Source: Nereida ignava
GTDB taxonomy: Bacteria > Pseudomonadota > Alphaproteobacteria > Rhodobacterales > Rhodobacteraceae
Direction of reading: 5' to 3'
NCBI RefSeq assembly: GCF_001049735.1
Contig: NZ_CVPC01000006.1
Coordinates: forward strand, 82,750-146,749
DNA length: 64,000 bases
A model generated the notes under the pieces. That model searched no databases. It was not told the origin of the DNA and saw nothing but the letters and a program-made list of their open reading frames with translations. The position numbers and the translations under genes are program-made. Below are positions 51,542-60,994 of this stretch, in pieces; the first letter of the stretch is position 1, and each line of letters starts with the position of its first letter.

Positions 51542-53176
51542 TTGGAAGCTGACTATGTAATTATTGGATCCGGCTCAGCCGGGTCAGCGATTGCGGCCCG
51601 TCTCGGTGAGGCGGGCTGCGATGTTTTGGTTCTTGAGGCAGGTGGTTCCGATTGGGGCCCGCTTATCAACATGCCCGGTGCGCTATCGTTCCCGCTCAAT
51701 ATGAAGCAATACACATGGCTCTATGAGACAGAGCCAGAGCCGCATTTAGGTGGCCGCAAGATCATTGCACCGCGCGGCAAAGTGACGGGCGGCTCTTCTT
51801 CAATTAACGGTATGATCTATGTCCGTGGCCATGCAATGGACTACGATGGCTGGGTTGAGGCCGGCGCAGATGGCTGGGGCTACGCCGATGTGCTGCCTTA
51901 CTTTCAGCGCATGGAAAACTGGAACGGCAGTCCTTCAGACTTCCGCGGCGGGGATGGGCCGCTGCATGTCAGCAAAATGCCCCAAGAAAACCCGCTTTAT
52001 CATGCATTTGTCGAAGCTGGCGCGCAGGCCGGTTTTGAAGTGACAGAAGACTACAACGGCACCAAGCAAGAAGGCTTTGGGGCGTTCGACGCCACAATCC
52101 ACAAAGGCTCGCGTTGGTCTGCGGCCAAGGCATATTTGAAGCCTGCACTGGCTAAGGGCAAAGTGCGGTTGAAGAAATGCGAGGCCCACAAGCTGCGCTT
52201 TGATGGTAAACGCTGTGTCGGCGTGGAAACGTCAACAGGTTTTGTGAAGGCGCATAAAGAGGTGATCGTAAGCGCATCAGCTTTCAATTCCCCCAAACTT
52301 TTGATGCTGTCAGGCATCGGGCCAGCAGCGCACCTCCAAGAGCATGGCATTGAGGTGATCGCGGACAGGCCGGGGGTCGGGCAGAACCTTCAAGATCATC
52401 TTGAACTCTATATTCAGCAAGCCTGTACTCAACCGATCACGCTGTTCAAACATTGGTCGCTATGGGGCAAATTCAAAGTTGGCTTGGAGTGGGTTTTGAA
52501 CCGCTCGGGGGCGGGGGCCAGTAACGGCTTTGAAAGCTGCGCGTTTGTGCGCTCAAAAGCGGGTGTTAAGTACCCCGACATTCAATATCACTTTTTGCCA
52601 ATTGCCGTGAAATACAACGGTGAGGCCGCAGCCGAAGGGCACGGCTGGCAGGCGCATGTGGGGCCAATGCGGTCAAAATCGCGTGGTCAAGTTACGCTGC
52701 AATCTGCGGACCCCGCAGCCGAGCCCAAGATTTTGTTCAACTACATGAGCCACCCAGATGATTGGAAGGACTTCCGCCACTGCATTCGCCTTACGCGTGA
52801 AATCTTTGGTCAGGCGGCTTTTGATCCATATCGCGGTAAAGAAATCCAGCCCGGCGCAGATGTGCAAACGGATGCAGAGCTTGATGCATTTATCGCCGAG
52901 CACGTTGAAAGCGCATATCATCCATGTGGCACCTGCAAGATAGGCCGGACGGATGACCCAATGGCCGTGGTTGATCCTGAATGTCGCGTTATTGGCGTTG
53001 ACGGCCTGCGGGTTGCGGACAGCTCGATTTTCCCGAACGTGACCAATGGCAATCTCAACGCGCCGTCGATCATGACAGGCGAAAAAGCGGCTGACCATAT
53101 TTTGGGCCGCACGCCATTGCCACCCAGCAACCTTGAGCCGTGGATCAATCCAAACTGGGAAACCTCTGATCGCTAG
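51542..53176 (+). CDS. GMC-family oxidoreductase (choline dehydrogenase-like)
   Basis: FAD flavoenzyme, 544 residues. ADP-binding motif '[15 protein letters not shown]' at the N-terminus, GMC signatures '[18 protein letters not shown]' and '[18 protein letters not shown]', and C-terminal catalytic His in '[13 protein letters not shown]' and Asn in '[11 protein letters not shown]'. The start is TTG at 51542 with AGGAGG five bases upstream. It follows tauC by 19 bases and is probably in the same operon, so it may act on an alcohol related to taurine (for example a choline- or isethionate-like compound). The substrate is unknown. Confidence 0.88.
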   Translation: MEADYVIIGSGSAGSAIAARLGEAGCDVLVLEAGGSDWGPLINMPGALSFPLNMKQYTWLYETEPEPHLGGRKIIAPRGKVTGGSSSINGMIYVRGHAMDYDGWVEAGADGWGYADVLPYFQRMENWNGSPSDFRGGDGPLHVSKMPQENPLYHAFVEAGAQAGFEVTEDYNGTKQEGFGAFDATIHKGSRWSAAKAYLKPALAKGKVRLKKCEAHKLRFDGKRCVGVETSTGFVKAHKEVIVSASAFNSPKLLMLSGIGPAAHLQEHGIEVIADRPGVGQNLQDHLELYIQQACTQPITLFKHWSLWGKFKVGLEWVLNRSGAGASNGFESCAFVRSKAGVKYPDIQYHFLPIAVKYNGEAAAEGHGWQAHVGPMRSKSRGQVTLQSADPAAEPKILFNYMSHPDDWKDFRHCIRLTREIFGQAAFDPYRGKEIQPGADVQTDAELDAFIAEHVESAYHPCGTCKIGRTDDPMAVVDPECRVIGVDGLRVADSSIFPNVTNGNLNAPSIMTGEKAADHILGRTPLPPSNLEPWINPNWETSDR

Positions 53177-53239
53177 ACGCCCGCGCGGTTGTTTGGCATC
53201 AAGAGGGCGGGCGATGTGCGCCCACGAGGTGAACTTCAG

Positions 53240-54240
53240 ATGACGCGACACACTATTTTGCTGACGGGCGGGCTTGGCTACATTGGCTCGCATACGGCTG
53301 TCGCATTGGTTGAGGCGGGCTACCAAGTGGTGATCCTTGATAATCTGTCAAATTCCGAGCGGTCCGTGTTTGATGCACTTGGCACGTTGGTGGGGCCCAA
53401 TCATCTGACTTTCATCGAGGGCGATGTCACGGATGCGGCTACTCTGGAGCGGGTATTTTCAGATCATTCATTCTTTGGTGTGGTGCATTTTGCTGCCCTC
53501 AAATCTGTGGCCGAGAGCGAGGCGCAGCCGCTGGCATATCTGGAAACAAATATCGGCGGTCTTTTGACGCTGCTGCGCGCAATGGAGCAGGCCGAGGTTT
53601 TCAATCTGGTTTTCTCGTCATCCGCAACGGTTTACGGTGATCAGGAGATTTTCCCCATCCCCGAAACGGCCGAGCGTTCTGCCGTCAACACATATGGATT
53701 TACCAAACTTAGCTCAGAACAAATGCTTGAGCGCGTTGGCAGCAATGATGATCGATGGTCGTTTGGGGTGTTGCGCTATTTTAACCCCATTGGTGCCCAC
53801 GAAAGTGCGGCGATCGGCGAGCGCCCCAATGGCATACCTGCCAATTTGCTCCCCTATATTGATCGCGTGGCCACCGGTAGTCTGCCGGAATTGGTTGTGT
53901 ACGGTGATGATTACCCTACCCCTGATGGCACCGGCGTGCGCGACTACATCCACGTCATGGATTTGGCCGAAGGGCACGTTCGCTCGCTTGATGCCATTGA
54001 GGCCACGGGCGAAGGTCACACCGTCAACATTGGGACTGGGCAGGGCTATTCCGTTCTTGAGGTTATCCGTGCCTATGAGGCGGTGTCGGGCATCAAGATA
54101 CCCTATCGCGCCGTGCAGGGGACGTTGCTGTTTATTTAGCGGATGCAACTTTGGCCCGCGAGGTGCTGGGGTTCGAGACCAAGCGCGATCTGTTTGATAT
54201 GTGCCGATCGAACTGGGCATGGATACAGAAAGACGCGTAA
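53240..54240 (+). pseudogene. galE: UDP-glucose 4-epimerase GalE, frameshifted near the 3' end
   Basis: The frame from ATG 53240 encodes a normal GalE N-terminal 290 residues: 'TGGLGYIGSHTAVAL', 'FSSSATVYGD', YxxxK in 'NTYGFTKLSSEQM', and 'GTGVRDYIHVMDLAEGH'. Near 54113 the frame runs into a stop at 54137-54139. The expected C-terminus (GDVAVYLADATLAREVLGF and so on) continues in another frame to 54240. Compared with the family, the segment for the conserved Arg-Arg pair before Gly-Asp is missing and only two bases remain, fitting a 10-base deletion. A sequencing or assembly error is the alternative. Confidence 0.8.
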
Positions 54241-54407
54241 CGGCATTCAAAATGCGGCGGCAGGCCTAGGGCTACGCTGCGTTTTGTAAAGGGTGCATAT
54301 GCAACTGCCCCTATACAAACGGCTCACAACACTCTAGTGGCGCACTCAACCAAGTGAATCGTTGATCATATCGTCCCCCGTATATCCTTCAGGGGCCAAC
54401 GACCTTA

Positions 54408-56438
54408 TTGAAAGACCCTGACGTGAAAAAAACCATCGCTGACGCTCTGGCCGCCAAAGGCTACGACAAACTTACTCCGGTCCAAGAGGCGGTCTCTGAT
54501 CCGGTTCTTACTGGTGCTGATATGCTGGTTTCAGCGCAGACAGGATCGGGCAAAACGGTCGGCTTCGGGCTTGCGATTGCGCCGACGCTTTTGGGCGATG
54601 GTGATGGTTTTGAGCGGGCAAGCACTCCTCTGGCGTTGATCATTGCACCAACTCGCGAACTTGCGATGCAGGTAAAGCGCGAACTGGCGTGGCTCTATGG
54701 CCCAGCCGGTGCAGTGATGGCGTCTTGCGTTGGTGGGATGGACATGCGTGACGAGCGTCGTGCGCTTGACCGTGGTGCGCATATTGTCGTGGCAACGCCG
54801 GGCCGCCTGCGCGATCATATTATGCGTGGTTCAATCGATCTAAGCCAGACACGCGCGGTTGTTCTGGATGAAGCTGACGAAATGCTTGATCTGGGCTTTC
54901 GCGAAGACCTTGAATTTATCTTAGGCGAAGCGCCGGATGAGCGGCAAACATTGCTGTTCTCGGCCACTGTGCCAAAGGCCATCGCGAACCTTGCGAAAAG
55001 CTACCAAAAAGATGCGGTGCGGGTCTCGACCAAAGCTGAAACATCGCAACACGCTGACATTGAATATCATGCAATGGCTGTATCGCCTCGCGATGGTGAG
55101 AACGCCATTATCAACGTGCTTCGCTACTATGAGGCGCCAAACGCGATTGTTTTCTGCAACACCCGCGCGATGGTGAACCGCATCACGACACGCCTGTCGA
55201 ACCGTGGTTTTTCGGTTGTGGCGTTGTCTGGTGAGTTGTCCCAAAACGAGCGGACACACGCGCTGCAAGCCATGCGCGACGGTCGTGCCCGCGTTTGTGT
55301 TGCGACAGATGTTGCTGCGCGCGGCATTGATTTGCCGAACCTTGATCTTGTTGTGCATGCTGAATTGCCGGGTAGCCATGAGACGATGTTGCACCGTTCT
55401 GGCCGTACGGGTCGTGCGGGTCGCAAGGGTGTGTCTGCGCTGATCGTCACGCCAAAAGTGCGCAAAAAAGCTGAACGTATTCTGGGTATGGCAAAGGTTC
55501 AGGCAGTCTGGGGCCAAGCGCCTTCTGCCGATGCGGTGAACGCCCGTGATGATGAGCGGATGTTGGCGGACCCTGCATGGTCTGAGGCAATCGCTGAAGG
55601 TGAGATGGAAGCCGTAAACGGCCTTGCTGCCCAATTCACGCCCGAGCAATTGGCCGCTGCTTATTTGCGTTTGTATAAAGCCAACCGCTCTGCACCAGAA
55701 GAGTTGGGTGCGGCTGACGCTGCACCAAAACCGCGCGAAGAATTTGGCGCTAGCACATGGTTCTCTGTGGCGGGTGGCCGTAAGGATGGTGCTGAGCCGC
55801 GCCGTTTGCTGCCTATGCTCTGCAAAGCTGGTGGTCTTGATAAAGACGACATCGGTGCAATCCGAATTCAGCAAGACGAGAGCTATGTTCAAATTCGTGA
55901 TGAATCTGTCGAACGCTTTTTGGCCGAGATTGGTTCTGACATGAATGTGGAAGGCGCCAAGCTGACGAAGCTGGACCGCGCTCCCAACCTTGGTGCATCT
56001 AGTCCCCGCGGCGGCGGTGCGCCGCGGGGTGGCAAGCCTGCTTACAAAGGCTCCAAACCCAAGGGTGATTGGCATCCTGCTGGTCCAAAAGGCGAGGGCA
56101 AAGGAGCTGCGCGCCGTGAGGATGCGCCGCGCAAACCGCGCACCAAGAAACCCCGCAGTGATGAGCAAGCTGCAGCACCGTATCGTGCGCCACGTGAAAA
56201 CCTGACTGAAACCCACGAAGGTGCGGTTAAGCCGCGTAGCCCTAAAGGTGCAGGGAAACCAAGTGGGAAGCCCGGTGGAAAACCTTCTGGCAAGCCATAC
56301 GGTAAATCTGGCCACAAAGGCCCACCGCCCCCTAAAGGCAAATCAAATAGCAAAAAGAACCAAGCGCGCAATGCTGCCGCAAAAGCCGAAGCTGGGCCGC
56401 GTAAGCCGCGCACCAAGTCCAACGGTCCAAAGCGTTAG
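54408..56438 (+). CDS. DEAD-box RNA helicase (DeaD/CsdA type) with basic tail
   Basis: RNA helicase, 676 residues. Core motifs: Q-motif ('KLTPVQEAV'), I 'AQTGSGKT', Ia 'PTRELAMQ', II 'LDEADEML', III 'FSATVP', V 'ATDVAARGID' and VI 'HRSGRTGRAGRKG'. A DbpA-type RNA-binding domain follows at about 448-530 ('STWFSVAGGRKDG'). The last 130 residues are low-complexity, Lys/Gly/Pro/Arg-rich, with repeated GKPSGK units. Likely role in ribosome assembly or mRNA turnover at low temperature. Start TTG at 54408 is uncertain; GTG at 54423 is possible. Confidence 0.9.
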   Translation: MKDPDVKKTIADALAAKGYDKLTPVQEAVSDPVLTGADMLVSAQTGSGKTVGFGLAIAPTLLGDGDGFERASTPLALIIAPTRELAMQVKRELAWLYGPAGAVMASCVGGMDMRDERRALDRGAHIVVATPGRLRDHIMRGSIDLSQTRAVVLDEADEMLDLGFREDLEFILGEAPDERQTLLFSATVPKAIANLAKSYQKDAVRVSTKAETSQHADIEYHAMAVSPRDGENAIINVLRYYEAPNAIVFCNTRAMVNRITTRLSNRGFSVVALSGELSQNERTHALQAMRDGRARVCVATDVAARGIDLPNLDLVVHAELPGSHETMLHRSGRTGRAGRKGVSALIVTPKVRKKAERILGMAKVQAVWGQAPSADAVNARDDERMLADPAWSEAIAEGEMEAVNGLAAQFTPEQLAAAYLRLYKANRSAPEELGAADAAPKPREEFGASTWFSVAGGRKDGAEPRRLLPMLCKAGGLDKDDIGAIRIQQDESYVQIRDESVERFLAEIGSDMNVEGAKLTKLDRAPNLGASSPRGGGAPRGGKPAYKGSKPKGDWHPAGPKGEGKGAARREDAPRKPRTKKPRSDEQAAAPYRAPRENLTETHEGAVKPRSPKGAGKPSGKPGGKPSGKPYGKSGHKGPPPPKGKSNSKKNQARNAAAKAEAGPRKPRTKSNGPKR

Positions 56439-56476
56439 ATTGGTATATTTACCCTTCTTGGGATTACGTGTTTAAC

Positions 56477-56507
56477 AAGCGCCAGCACCTTATGTGCTGG
56501 CGCTTTT
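56477..56507 (+). terminator. Terminator of the helicase gene
   Basis: Perfect 12-base stem AAGCGCCAGCAC / GTGCTGGCGCTT with a 5-base loop and short T-run, 39 bases after the helicase stop. Confidence 0.88.
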
Positions 56508-56537
56508 GCGTTGTCCCTATGTTGGAACTGCTCTGCG

Positions 56538-57515
56538 ATGCTTCATGATACCACCACGACGCCACAGCTGTTTGAGCTTTATGTCGGTCATGGCTTTTGT
56601 GATTATGAAGCGTCTGCAGTGACGCACACCCTGAACATTGCCAATGAAGTTCTTGCACGTACCGCTTTTGACTGGCGTTTTGTGGCGGAAACACCAGGCG
56701 TGGTACAGGGCCTGACAGGCGGGCTGTTGCGGGCCGAGCCTTTGATCGATGATCACAACGTAGCAGATGTTCTGATCGTGGTTGGTGGTAAATCAGGGGC
56801 TGCAGCGGGCTGGCAGCGCCGCGCGCGTCAAATGCAGCGTTTGGGGCGGCCTGCAGTTTTGCTGTCTGATGCTGCAACTGCCTATATTGAGCTTACGAAA
56901 AATCCTCCCGGTCATGTGACGACCCATTGGCGCGACGCGGTCGCCCTTAATGAAACCGGGTATTACCCCAACCTTACTGCACGTTTTTCTGAAAACAGCG
57001 GGGGCATTATTACTGCTGCGGGCATGGGCGCGACAGCGGAGCTTGTCATCGGTTTGATTTCAAGCAGTCTTGAGGCCGCACAAGTTGCCGAGTTGGGAAA
57101 CCGCCTTTTGTTACATACCCTGCGCAAAAGCGATGCAGAGCAACCAAAGGACATTGCCGATAATCAGGGCCTTTTTGATGCGCAGGTCACCGAAGCGATC
57201 CGTCTGATGGAAGAGACCATTGCGGACCCAATTTCTATGGCTGATCTGACCGACCAGTTGGGTCTGTCGACGCGCAGCCTTGAACGGACGTTTCGCAAGG
57301 TATTCGATGACACGCCTGCGCGGTTCTATAAGCGCCTTCGCACGAAACGCGCTCGTAACATGATTGAAGAAACCCTGTTGCCGATTGTTGATGTGGCGGT
57401 TGCCACGGGATTTGGCTCTGTTGATACAATGTCGAAGGCAGTGCGCGAGGAATACGGGCTAAGCCCCGCAAAAATGCGCGCCCGCAAAAAGATTAAGCTT
57501 TTGAAATATGACTAA
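56538..57515 (+). CDS. GlxA-type transcriptional regulator (DJ-1/PfpI plus AraC HTH)
   Basis: Regulator of 325 residues. The N-terminal half (about 10-185) is a DJ-1/PfpI-like domain without clear catalytic cysteine ('LIVVGGKSG', 'AVLLSDAATAYIEL'). The C-terminal half (about 220-320) carries two AraC-type helix-turn-helices ('ADLTDQLGLSTRSLERTFRK', 'PIVDVAVATGFGSVDTMSKA'). Related proteins (GbdR, ArgR/CdhR) sense quaternary amines or amino acids. Start at 56538 chosen for the family N-terminus. It precedes the FAD oxidase unit on the same strand. Confidence 0.85.
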   Translation: MLHDTTTTPQLFELYVGHGFCDYEASAVTHTLNIANEVLARTAFDWRFVAETPGVVQGLTGGLLRAEPLIDDHNVADVLIVVGGKSGAAAGWQRRARQMQRLGRPAVLLSDAATAYIELTKNPPGHVTTHWRDAVALNETGYYPNLTARFSENSGGIITAAGMGATAELVIGLISSSLEAAQVAELGNRLLLHTLRKSDAEQPKDIADNQGLFDAQVTEAIRLMEETIADPISMADLTDQLGLSTRSLERTFRKVFDDTPARFYKRLRTKRARNMIEETLLPIVDVAVATGFGSVDTMSKAVREEYGLSPAKMRARKKIKLLKYD

Positions 57516-57656
57516 CGTACACTGCTGCGTTTATATGCGGCTCTTTTGATACGTTTGCCAAATTCCGCCGCGCAGTGCGTTGCCAAAGCCGCGGCATGCA
57601 TTTCATACTGTTCATATTCATGAGTGAATTTCGAGTAACCAGTAAGGTTTGGCAAA

Positions 57657-59153
57657 TTGGTACAGATCGTCAAAATCGGTCGGCGTGCGGCACTATTCGG
57701 GGGCGGAGCCGCTGTGGGTGTTGCGGTTACCAAAGGGTTCTCAGCGTCGAACCCCACGCTTGCGGGCACCCGTATGGTCAAACCGCTTGGGGCGGGCAAA
57801 ACCTTAAACGACGCTAGTGAGTTGAATGAGACACCAATCTTCAAGCACATAACCCTGCGCGAGGACCAAGGTGAGAAACTGGTTGCGGCCCTTAGAACCG
57901 AACTTGCAGATGCGAGCGCAAATAACCGCGCCGTAAACGTGGGTGCTGCGCGTCACTCCATGGGGGGACAGGCAATTCCACGTGGCGGTCACGCCATTAC
58001 GTTTGAGAATGCGTCTATAGAGCTTGATACGGAAAACAGTGTGATGCGCCTTCATGCGGGTGCGCGCTGGCGGGACGTGATCAATGCCATGGATCCTGTT
58101 GGGCTTGGCCCACGTGTCATGCAATCCAACAATGATTTTGGGGTTGCGGCGACCTTTTGTGTGAATGCCCACGGGTGGCCTGTGAAAGAGGGGCCAATGG
58201 GCAGCACTGTTCGCGCCTTTGAAATGTTGCTGCCAGAGGGCGAATTGATGCGATGCTCGCGATCGGAAAATAGTGATTTATTTAACATGACGATGGGTGG
58301 CTATGGCCTAACAGGCATTGTCACACAGATGGACGTGGACCTCGCAAAAAATGTGCGCCTTGAGCCTACATTTGAAGAAGTGCCCGCAGAGAGTTTGGGT
58401 AAACGTTTTATTGAGGTGCTGAAGGACCGCACCGTCAACATGGCCTACGGGCGGCTTAATGTGGGGCGTGATGATTTTATGATGCGTGGTTTACTTGTGT
58501 CGTACCGGCCAAGTGCTGATCAAAGTGCGCTTCCTGCGGCGCAAGGCTCGGGTGTGGCGGCGAAAATTGCGAGCCGCATTTACCGTGCCCAGCTTGGTAA
58601 CGAACGGATGAAAAAGCTGCGGTGGTGGTTTGAGGCGGATGTAGCGACGAAGCTGGCGGGTGGGCCTACAACGCGTAACAGTTTGATCAATGAGCCCGTG
58701 CATACGCTTGATGATCGCGACCCTAAGCGAACGGATATCTTGCACGAGTACTTTGTCGCACCAGAACGTTTTGCGGAATTTGTGATCATTTGCAGAACCG
58801 TCATTCCTGCCTCGTATCAAGAATTTCTCAACGTCACCTTGCGGTTTGTCGATACCGATGAAGAAAGCTTGCTGAGTTACAGTACAACACCGCGGATCGC
58901 TGCGGTGATGTCATTCAGTCAAGAAATGACTGCCCGCGCAGAGGCTGACATGCAGCGGATGACCCAAGAATTGATAGACGGGATCGTTTCGATCGGGGGC
59001 ACATATTATTTGCCGTACCGCCCTCACGCGCGATTGGATCAGCTGACAGCGGCCTATCCACGCGCTTCTGAGTTTGCCGCTGCGAAGCGCAAGATGGACC
59101 CAAAGCTGATCCTGCGGAATAACTTTTGGGACAGGTATTTGGGGGTATTATGA
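57657..59153 (+). CDS. Tat-exported FAD-dependent oxidase (aldonolactone/alditol oxidase-like)
   Basis: About 498 residues from a TTG start with AAGG upstream. N-terminal 'IGRRAALFGGG' followed by a hydrophobic stretch looks like a twin-arginine signal. The FAD_binding_4 domain includes 'GAARHSMGGQAIPRGG', 'NNDFGVAATFCVNAHGWP' and 'TMGGYGLTGIVTQ'. The C-terminal part resembles aldonolactone oxidase-type proteins ('LPYRPHARLDQL', 'KLILRNNFWDRY'). The histidine in 'ARHSMGG' could be a flavin attachment site, though family positions vary. Substrate unknown. First gene of a four-gene unit with ATGA overlaps. Confidence 0.82.
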   Translation: MVQIVKIGRRAALFGGGAAVGVAVTKGFSASNPTLAGTRMVKPLGAGKTLNDASELNETPIFKHITLREDQGEKLVAALRTELADASANNRAVNVGAARHSMGGQAIPRGGHAITFENASIELDTENSVMRLHAGARWRDVINAMDPVGLGPRVMQSNNDFGVAATFCVNAHGWPVKEGPMGSTVRAFEMLLPEGELMRCSRSENSDLFNMTMGGYGLTGIVTQMDVDLAKNVRLEPTFEEVPAESLGKRFIEVLKDRTVNMAYGRLNVGRDDFMMRGLLVSYRPSADQSALPAAQGSGVAAKIASRIYRAQLGNERMKKLRWWFEADVATKLAGGPTTRNSLINEPVHTLDDRDPKRTDILHEYFVAPERFAEFVIICRTVIPASYQEFLNVTLRFVDTDEESLLSYSTTPRIAAVMSFSQEMTARAEADMQRMTQELIDGIVSIGGTYYLPYRPHARLDQLTAAYPRASEFAAAKRKMDPKLILRNNFWDRYLGVL

Positions 59154-59557
59154 GTTTGCTACAAAAGATTTCGGTTGGGTATTTTGTGGTGCTTTTAGCG
59201 GCCGCAGCATTGAACTACGTGCCCGGTATCACAGACGATCAAGGCTTGGCCTTTGGTATTTTTGCGCTCGATCTGTTCGATGATACGCTGCATCTGGCGT
59301 CCGCGCTATGGGCATTGATCGCTGCTTTTATGGGGGCTCGGGCAAGCAAGGTGTTCCTTGTGGTATTTGGTGCGCTTTATCTGGGCGATGGGCTGTTAGG
59401 CTTTGCTACGGGCTGGGGATATTTGGACTTTGGCATCTTCACAAATACCTCTGATGGGATTTCTTTCACGGTGTTCCGGGTGCTTGCCAATCTTCCGCAT
59501 ATTGCACTTGGGGGCGTGGCCTTGTTTGCGGGGCTGCGTTTTGGTCGCGTGCAATGA
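59150..59557 (+). CDS. Small four-span membrane protein of unknown function
   Basis: A 135-residue membrane protein overlapping the FAD oxidase stop and the next gene start by four bases each. Spans are at about 6-25, 45-68, 73-95 and 112-130. A 'LHLASALWALIAAFMG' helix followed by 'LVVFGALYLGDGLLGF' resembles DUF4383-type proteins, a weak assignment. The tight coupling suggests a joint role with the oxidase, for example electron acceptance or anchoring. Confidence 0.75.
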   Translation: MSLLQKISVGYFVVLLAAAALNYVPGITDDQGLAFGIFALDLFDDTLHLASALWALIAAFMGARASKVFLVVFGALYLGDGLLGFATGWGYLDFGIFTNTSDGISFTVFRVLANLPHIALGGVALFAGLRFGRVQ

Positions 59558-60534
59558 TTTGGTTACTCAAGCGCGGCGCGGCTGTAGTTGCGCTATTGTT
59601 CGCGCTTGTTGCCAGCCCTGTTGCCTATGTTGAGTTGGCGTGTCGTCCGAGCATTGTGCCATCGAGCGATGTGCCAATTCTACCACCGGAACATCACCGC
59701 CCAGAAGGGCGTACTTTGCTGACCTATCCCGAGTGGCACATCGTTCACGCCTATGATGATTACGCGCAGGTCATCGCCAATGGCGCACCGCACGATTACG
59801 CGTATTTCAAATCGGTCGCGGGGTTTTGGCAGTCATTATGTAGTGTTTCCAAAGCCTCCGGCCCTGTGGGTGGTTTTCCAAACCAGTTCAAATCAACGAT
59901 CTACACGATCGGGATTAGCTTCACTTTTGAGATGCTCGCAAAAGCACTTTATGAGGAAACCTTGGGTCGCTTCGCAGTTGTTATGCGCGGTGATGAGCCC
60001 GCGTCACTTGATATATTGAGCGCACAGCAGGCCGCCCAATATGCACAGTTTTTGCAACAAGTCCCTTGGTATCAATGGGATTTTGAGCGTGATGCCGTTG
60101 CTCTGAAAAATGCGGAAACAGATGTATGGCGGGACCGTGAAAGGCGGTTTGCGCTTGGAATAGAATATGGGCTCAAGGCCCGCTATGCGCGCGTAATCAA
60201 GGCCGCTGTCGCGAACCTAGAACCAGATGCGTTGCGCTTACGCCTAATCGTTCGCGATTTGCAGCCTAACCGCTTAGCGGCTGAGGAGGGTGTGGAGGTT
60301 ATATCAATGCGGCCAGAGGGTATTGAGGTTGAGGCACCTCGGTACCGCGCTTTGACAAAACTGTTAGATCAGTGGGCGGCAGAGGGGGCGGACTTTGTTG
60401 AGATTGCTGGTAACGACGACATTATGCTGACGGTTACGTCCAGCAATCCGCGGCTTGATCAAGCGCTCTATAGTTTTGATCGGCAGGGTTATGGTGACAC
60501 GCGCCACCTTGTTTTGGTTCCTGTTCTGACTTAG
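59554..60534 (+). CDS. Hypothetical membrane-anchored protein
   Basis: A 326-residue protein I do not recognise. It has one N-terminal hydrophobic segment (about 6-26) with a cysteine after it ('VELACRPS'), which could be a poor lipobox or simply a signal anchor. The extracytoplasmic part has 'LLTYPEWHIVHAYDDYAQ' near 57-74, 'YFKSVAGFWQSLC' and a mixed alpha/beta C-terminal half. It overlaps the upstream membrane protein by four bases, so it belongs to the FAD oxidase unit. Confidence 0.75.
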   Translation: MIWLLKRGAAVVALLFALVASPVAYVELACRPSIVPSSDVPILPPEHHRPEGRTLLTYPEWHIVHAYDDYAQVIANGAPHDYAYFKSVAGFWQSLCSVSKASGPVGGFPNQFKSTIYTIGISFTFEMLAKALYEETLGRFAVVMRGDEPASLDILSAQQAAQYAQFLQQVPWYQWDFERDAVALKNAETDVWRDRERRFALGIEYGLKARYARVIKAAVANLEPDALRLRLIVRDLQPNRLAAEEGVEVISMRPEGIEVEAPRYRALTKLLDQWAAEGADFVEIAGNDDIMLTVTSSNPRLDQALYSFDRQGYGDTRHLVLVPVLT

Positions 60535-60561
60535 CAGCGACGCTGCGCGGGTTTCAGGCGG

Positions 60562-60870
60562 GTGTTGTGCGCCTTGAGCATATTCATGACTATTAGCGCC
60601 TGGATCGGATGCTTTCTGGGCGCCATGATATCAGTTGTTCTGTTGCAAATGGGCGTAATGCTTTTCAGCAATACTGCCCCAAGTGCGATGGTTCTGCTGC
60701 CGGACGCAGGCTTCATTTCCCGCCTGCCTTCTGACGTGGCTGTCTTGGGCATCGGGCAAAATTGGGTGACCGTCGCATCAAGTGAAAGTGGGCTAGCAAA
60801 AACGCTTTACGGTGTAGGTGCGCTTGTCGTCTTGCCTGCGGGACTGCCGCGTTGTGTGCCGCGGCGGTAG
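60562..60870 (+). CDS. Hypothetical small membrane protein
   Basis: A frame of 102 codons from GTG 60562, or 94 from ATG 60586. One strong hydrophobic segment lies near the N-terminus ('ISAWIGCFLGAMISVVLL') and a weaker one near the end ('LYGVGALVVLPAGL'). It follows the previous gene by 27 bases on the same strand and may complete the oxidase unit. No family recognised; coding status moderately supported. Confidence 0.5.
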   Translation: MLCALSIFMTISAWIGCFLGAMISVVLLQMGVMLFSNTAPSAMVLLPDAGFISRLPSDVAVLGIGQNWVTVASSESGLAKTLYGVGALVVLPAGLPRCVPRR

Positions 60871-60994
60871 TGAAGACCATCCTAAGATGGCAAGGTCGAG
60901 GTCTGCTAACGGCCTTGGGAGTTTGATAGACGTTGTGTTTTCTAAGCTTCTGTCACAGAATAAAGTGTCTGATTTAACGAGTGGGTTTTTTGTA

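Noticed and set aside
53178-53213. Terminator after the GMC oxidoreductase gene
   Set aside because: A 7-base GC stem (CGCCCGC / GCGGGCG) exists, but the loop is long and there is no T-run, so it was not listed.
53240-54139. Intact shorter GalE
   Set aside because: The frame lacks the C-terminal UDP-binding part, and the missing residues are found in the next frame directly downstream, so a frameshift explains it better.
54921-56315. Long open frame of 464 codons on the minus strand
   Set aside because: Lies entirely antisense to the DEAD-box helicase and has no recognisable domain; it is a shadow of that gene's codon bias.
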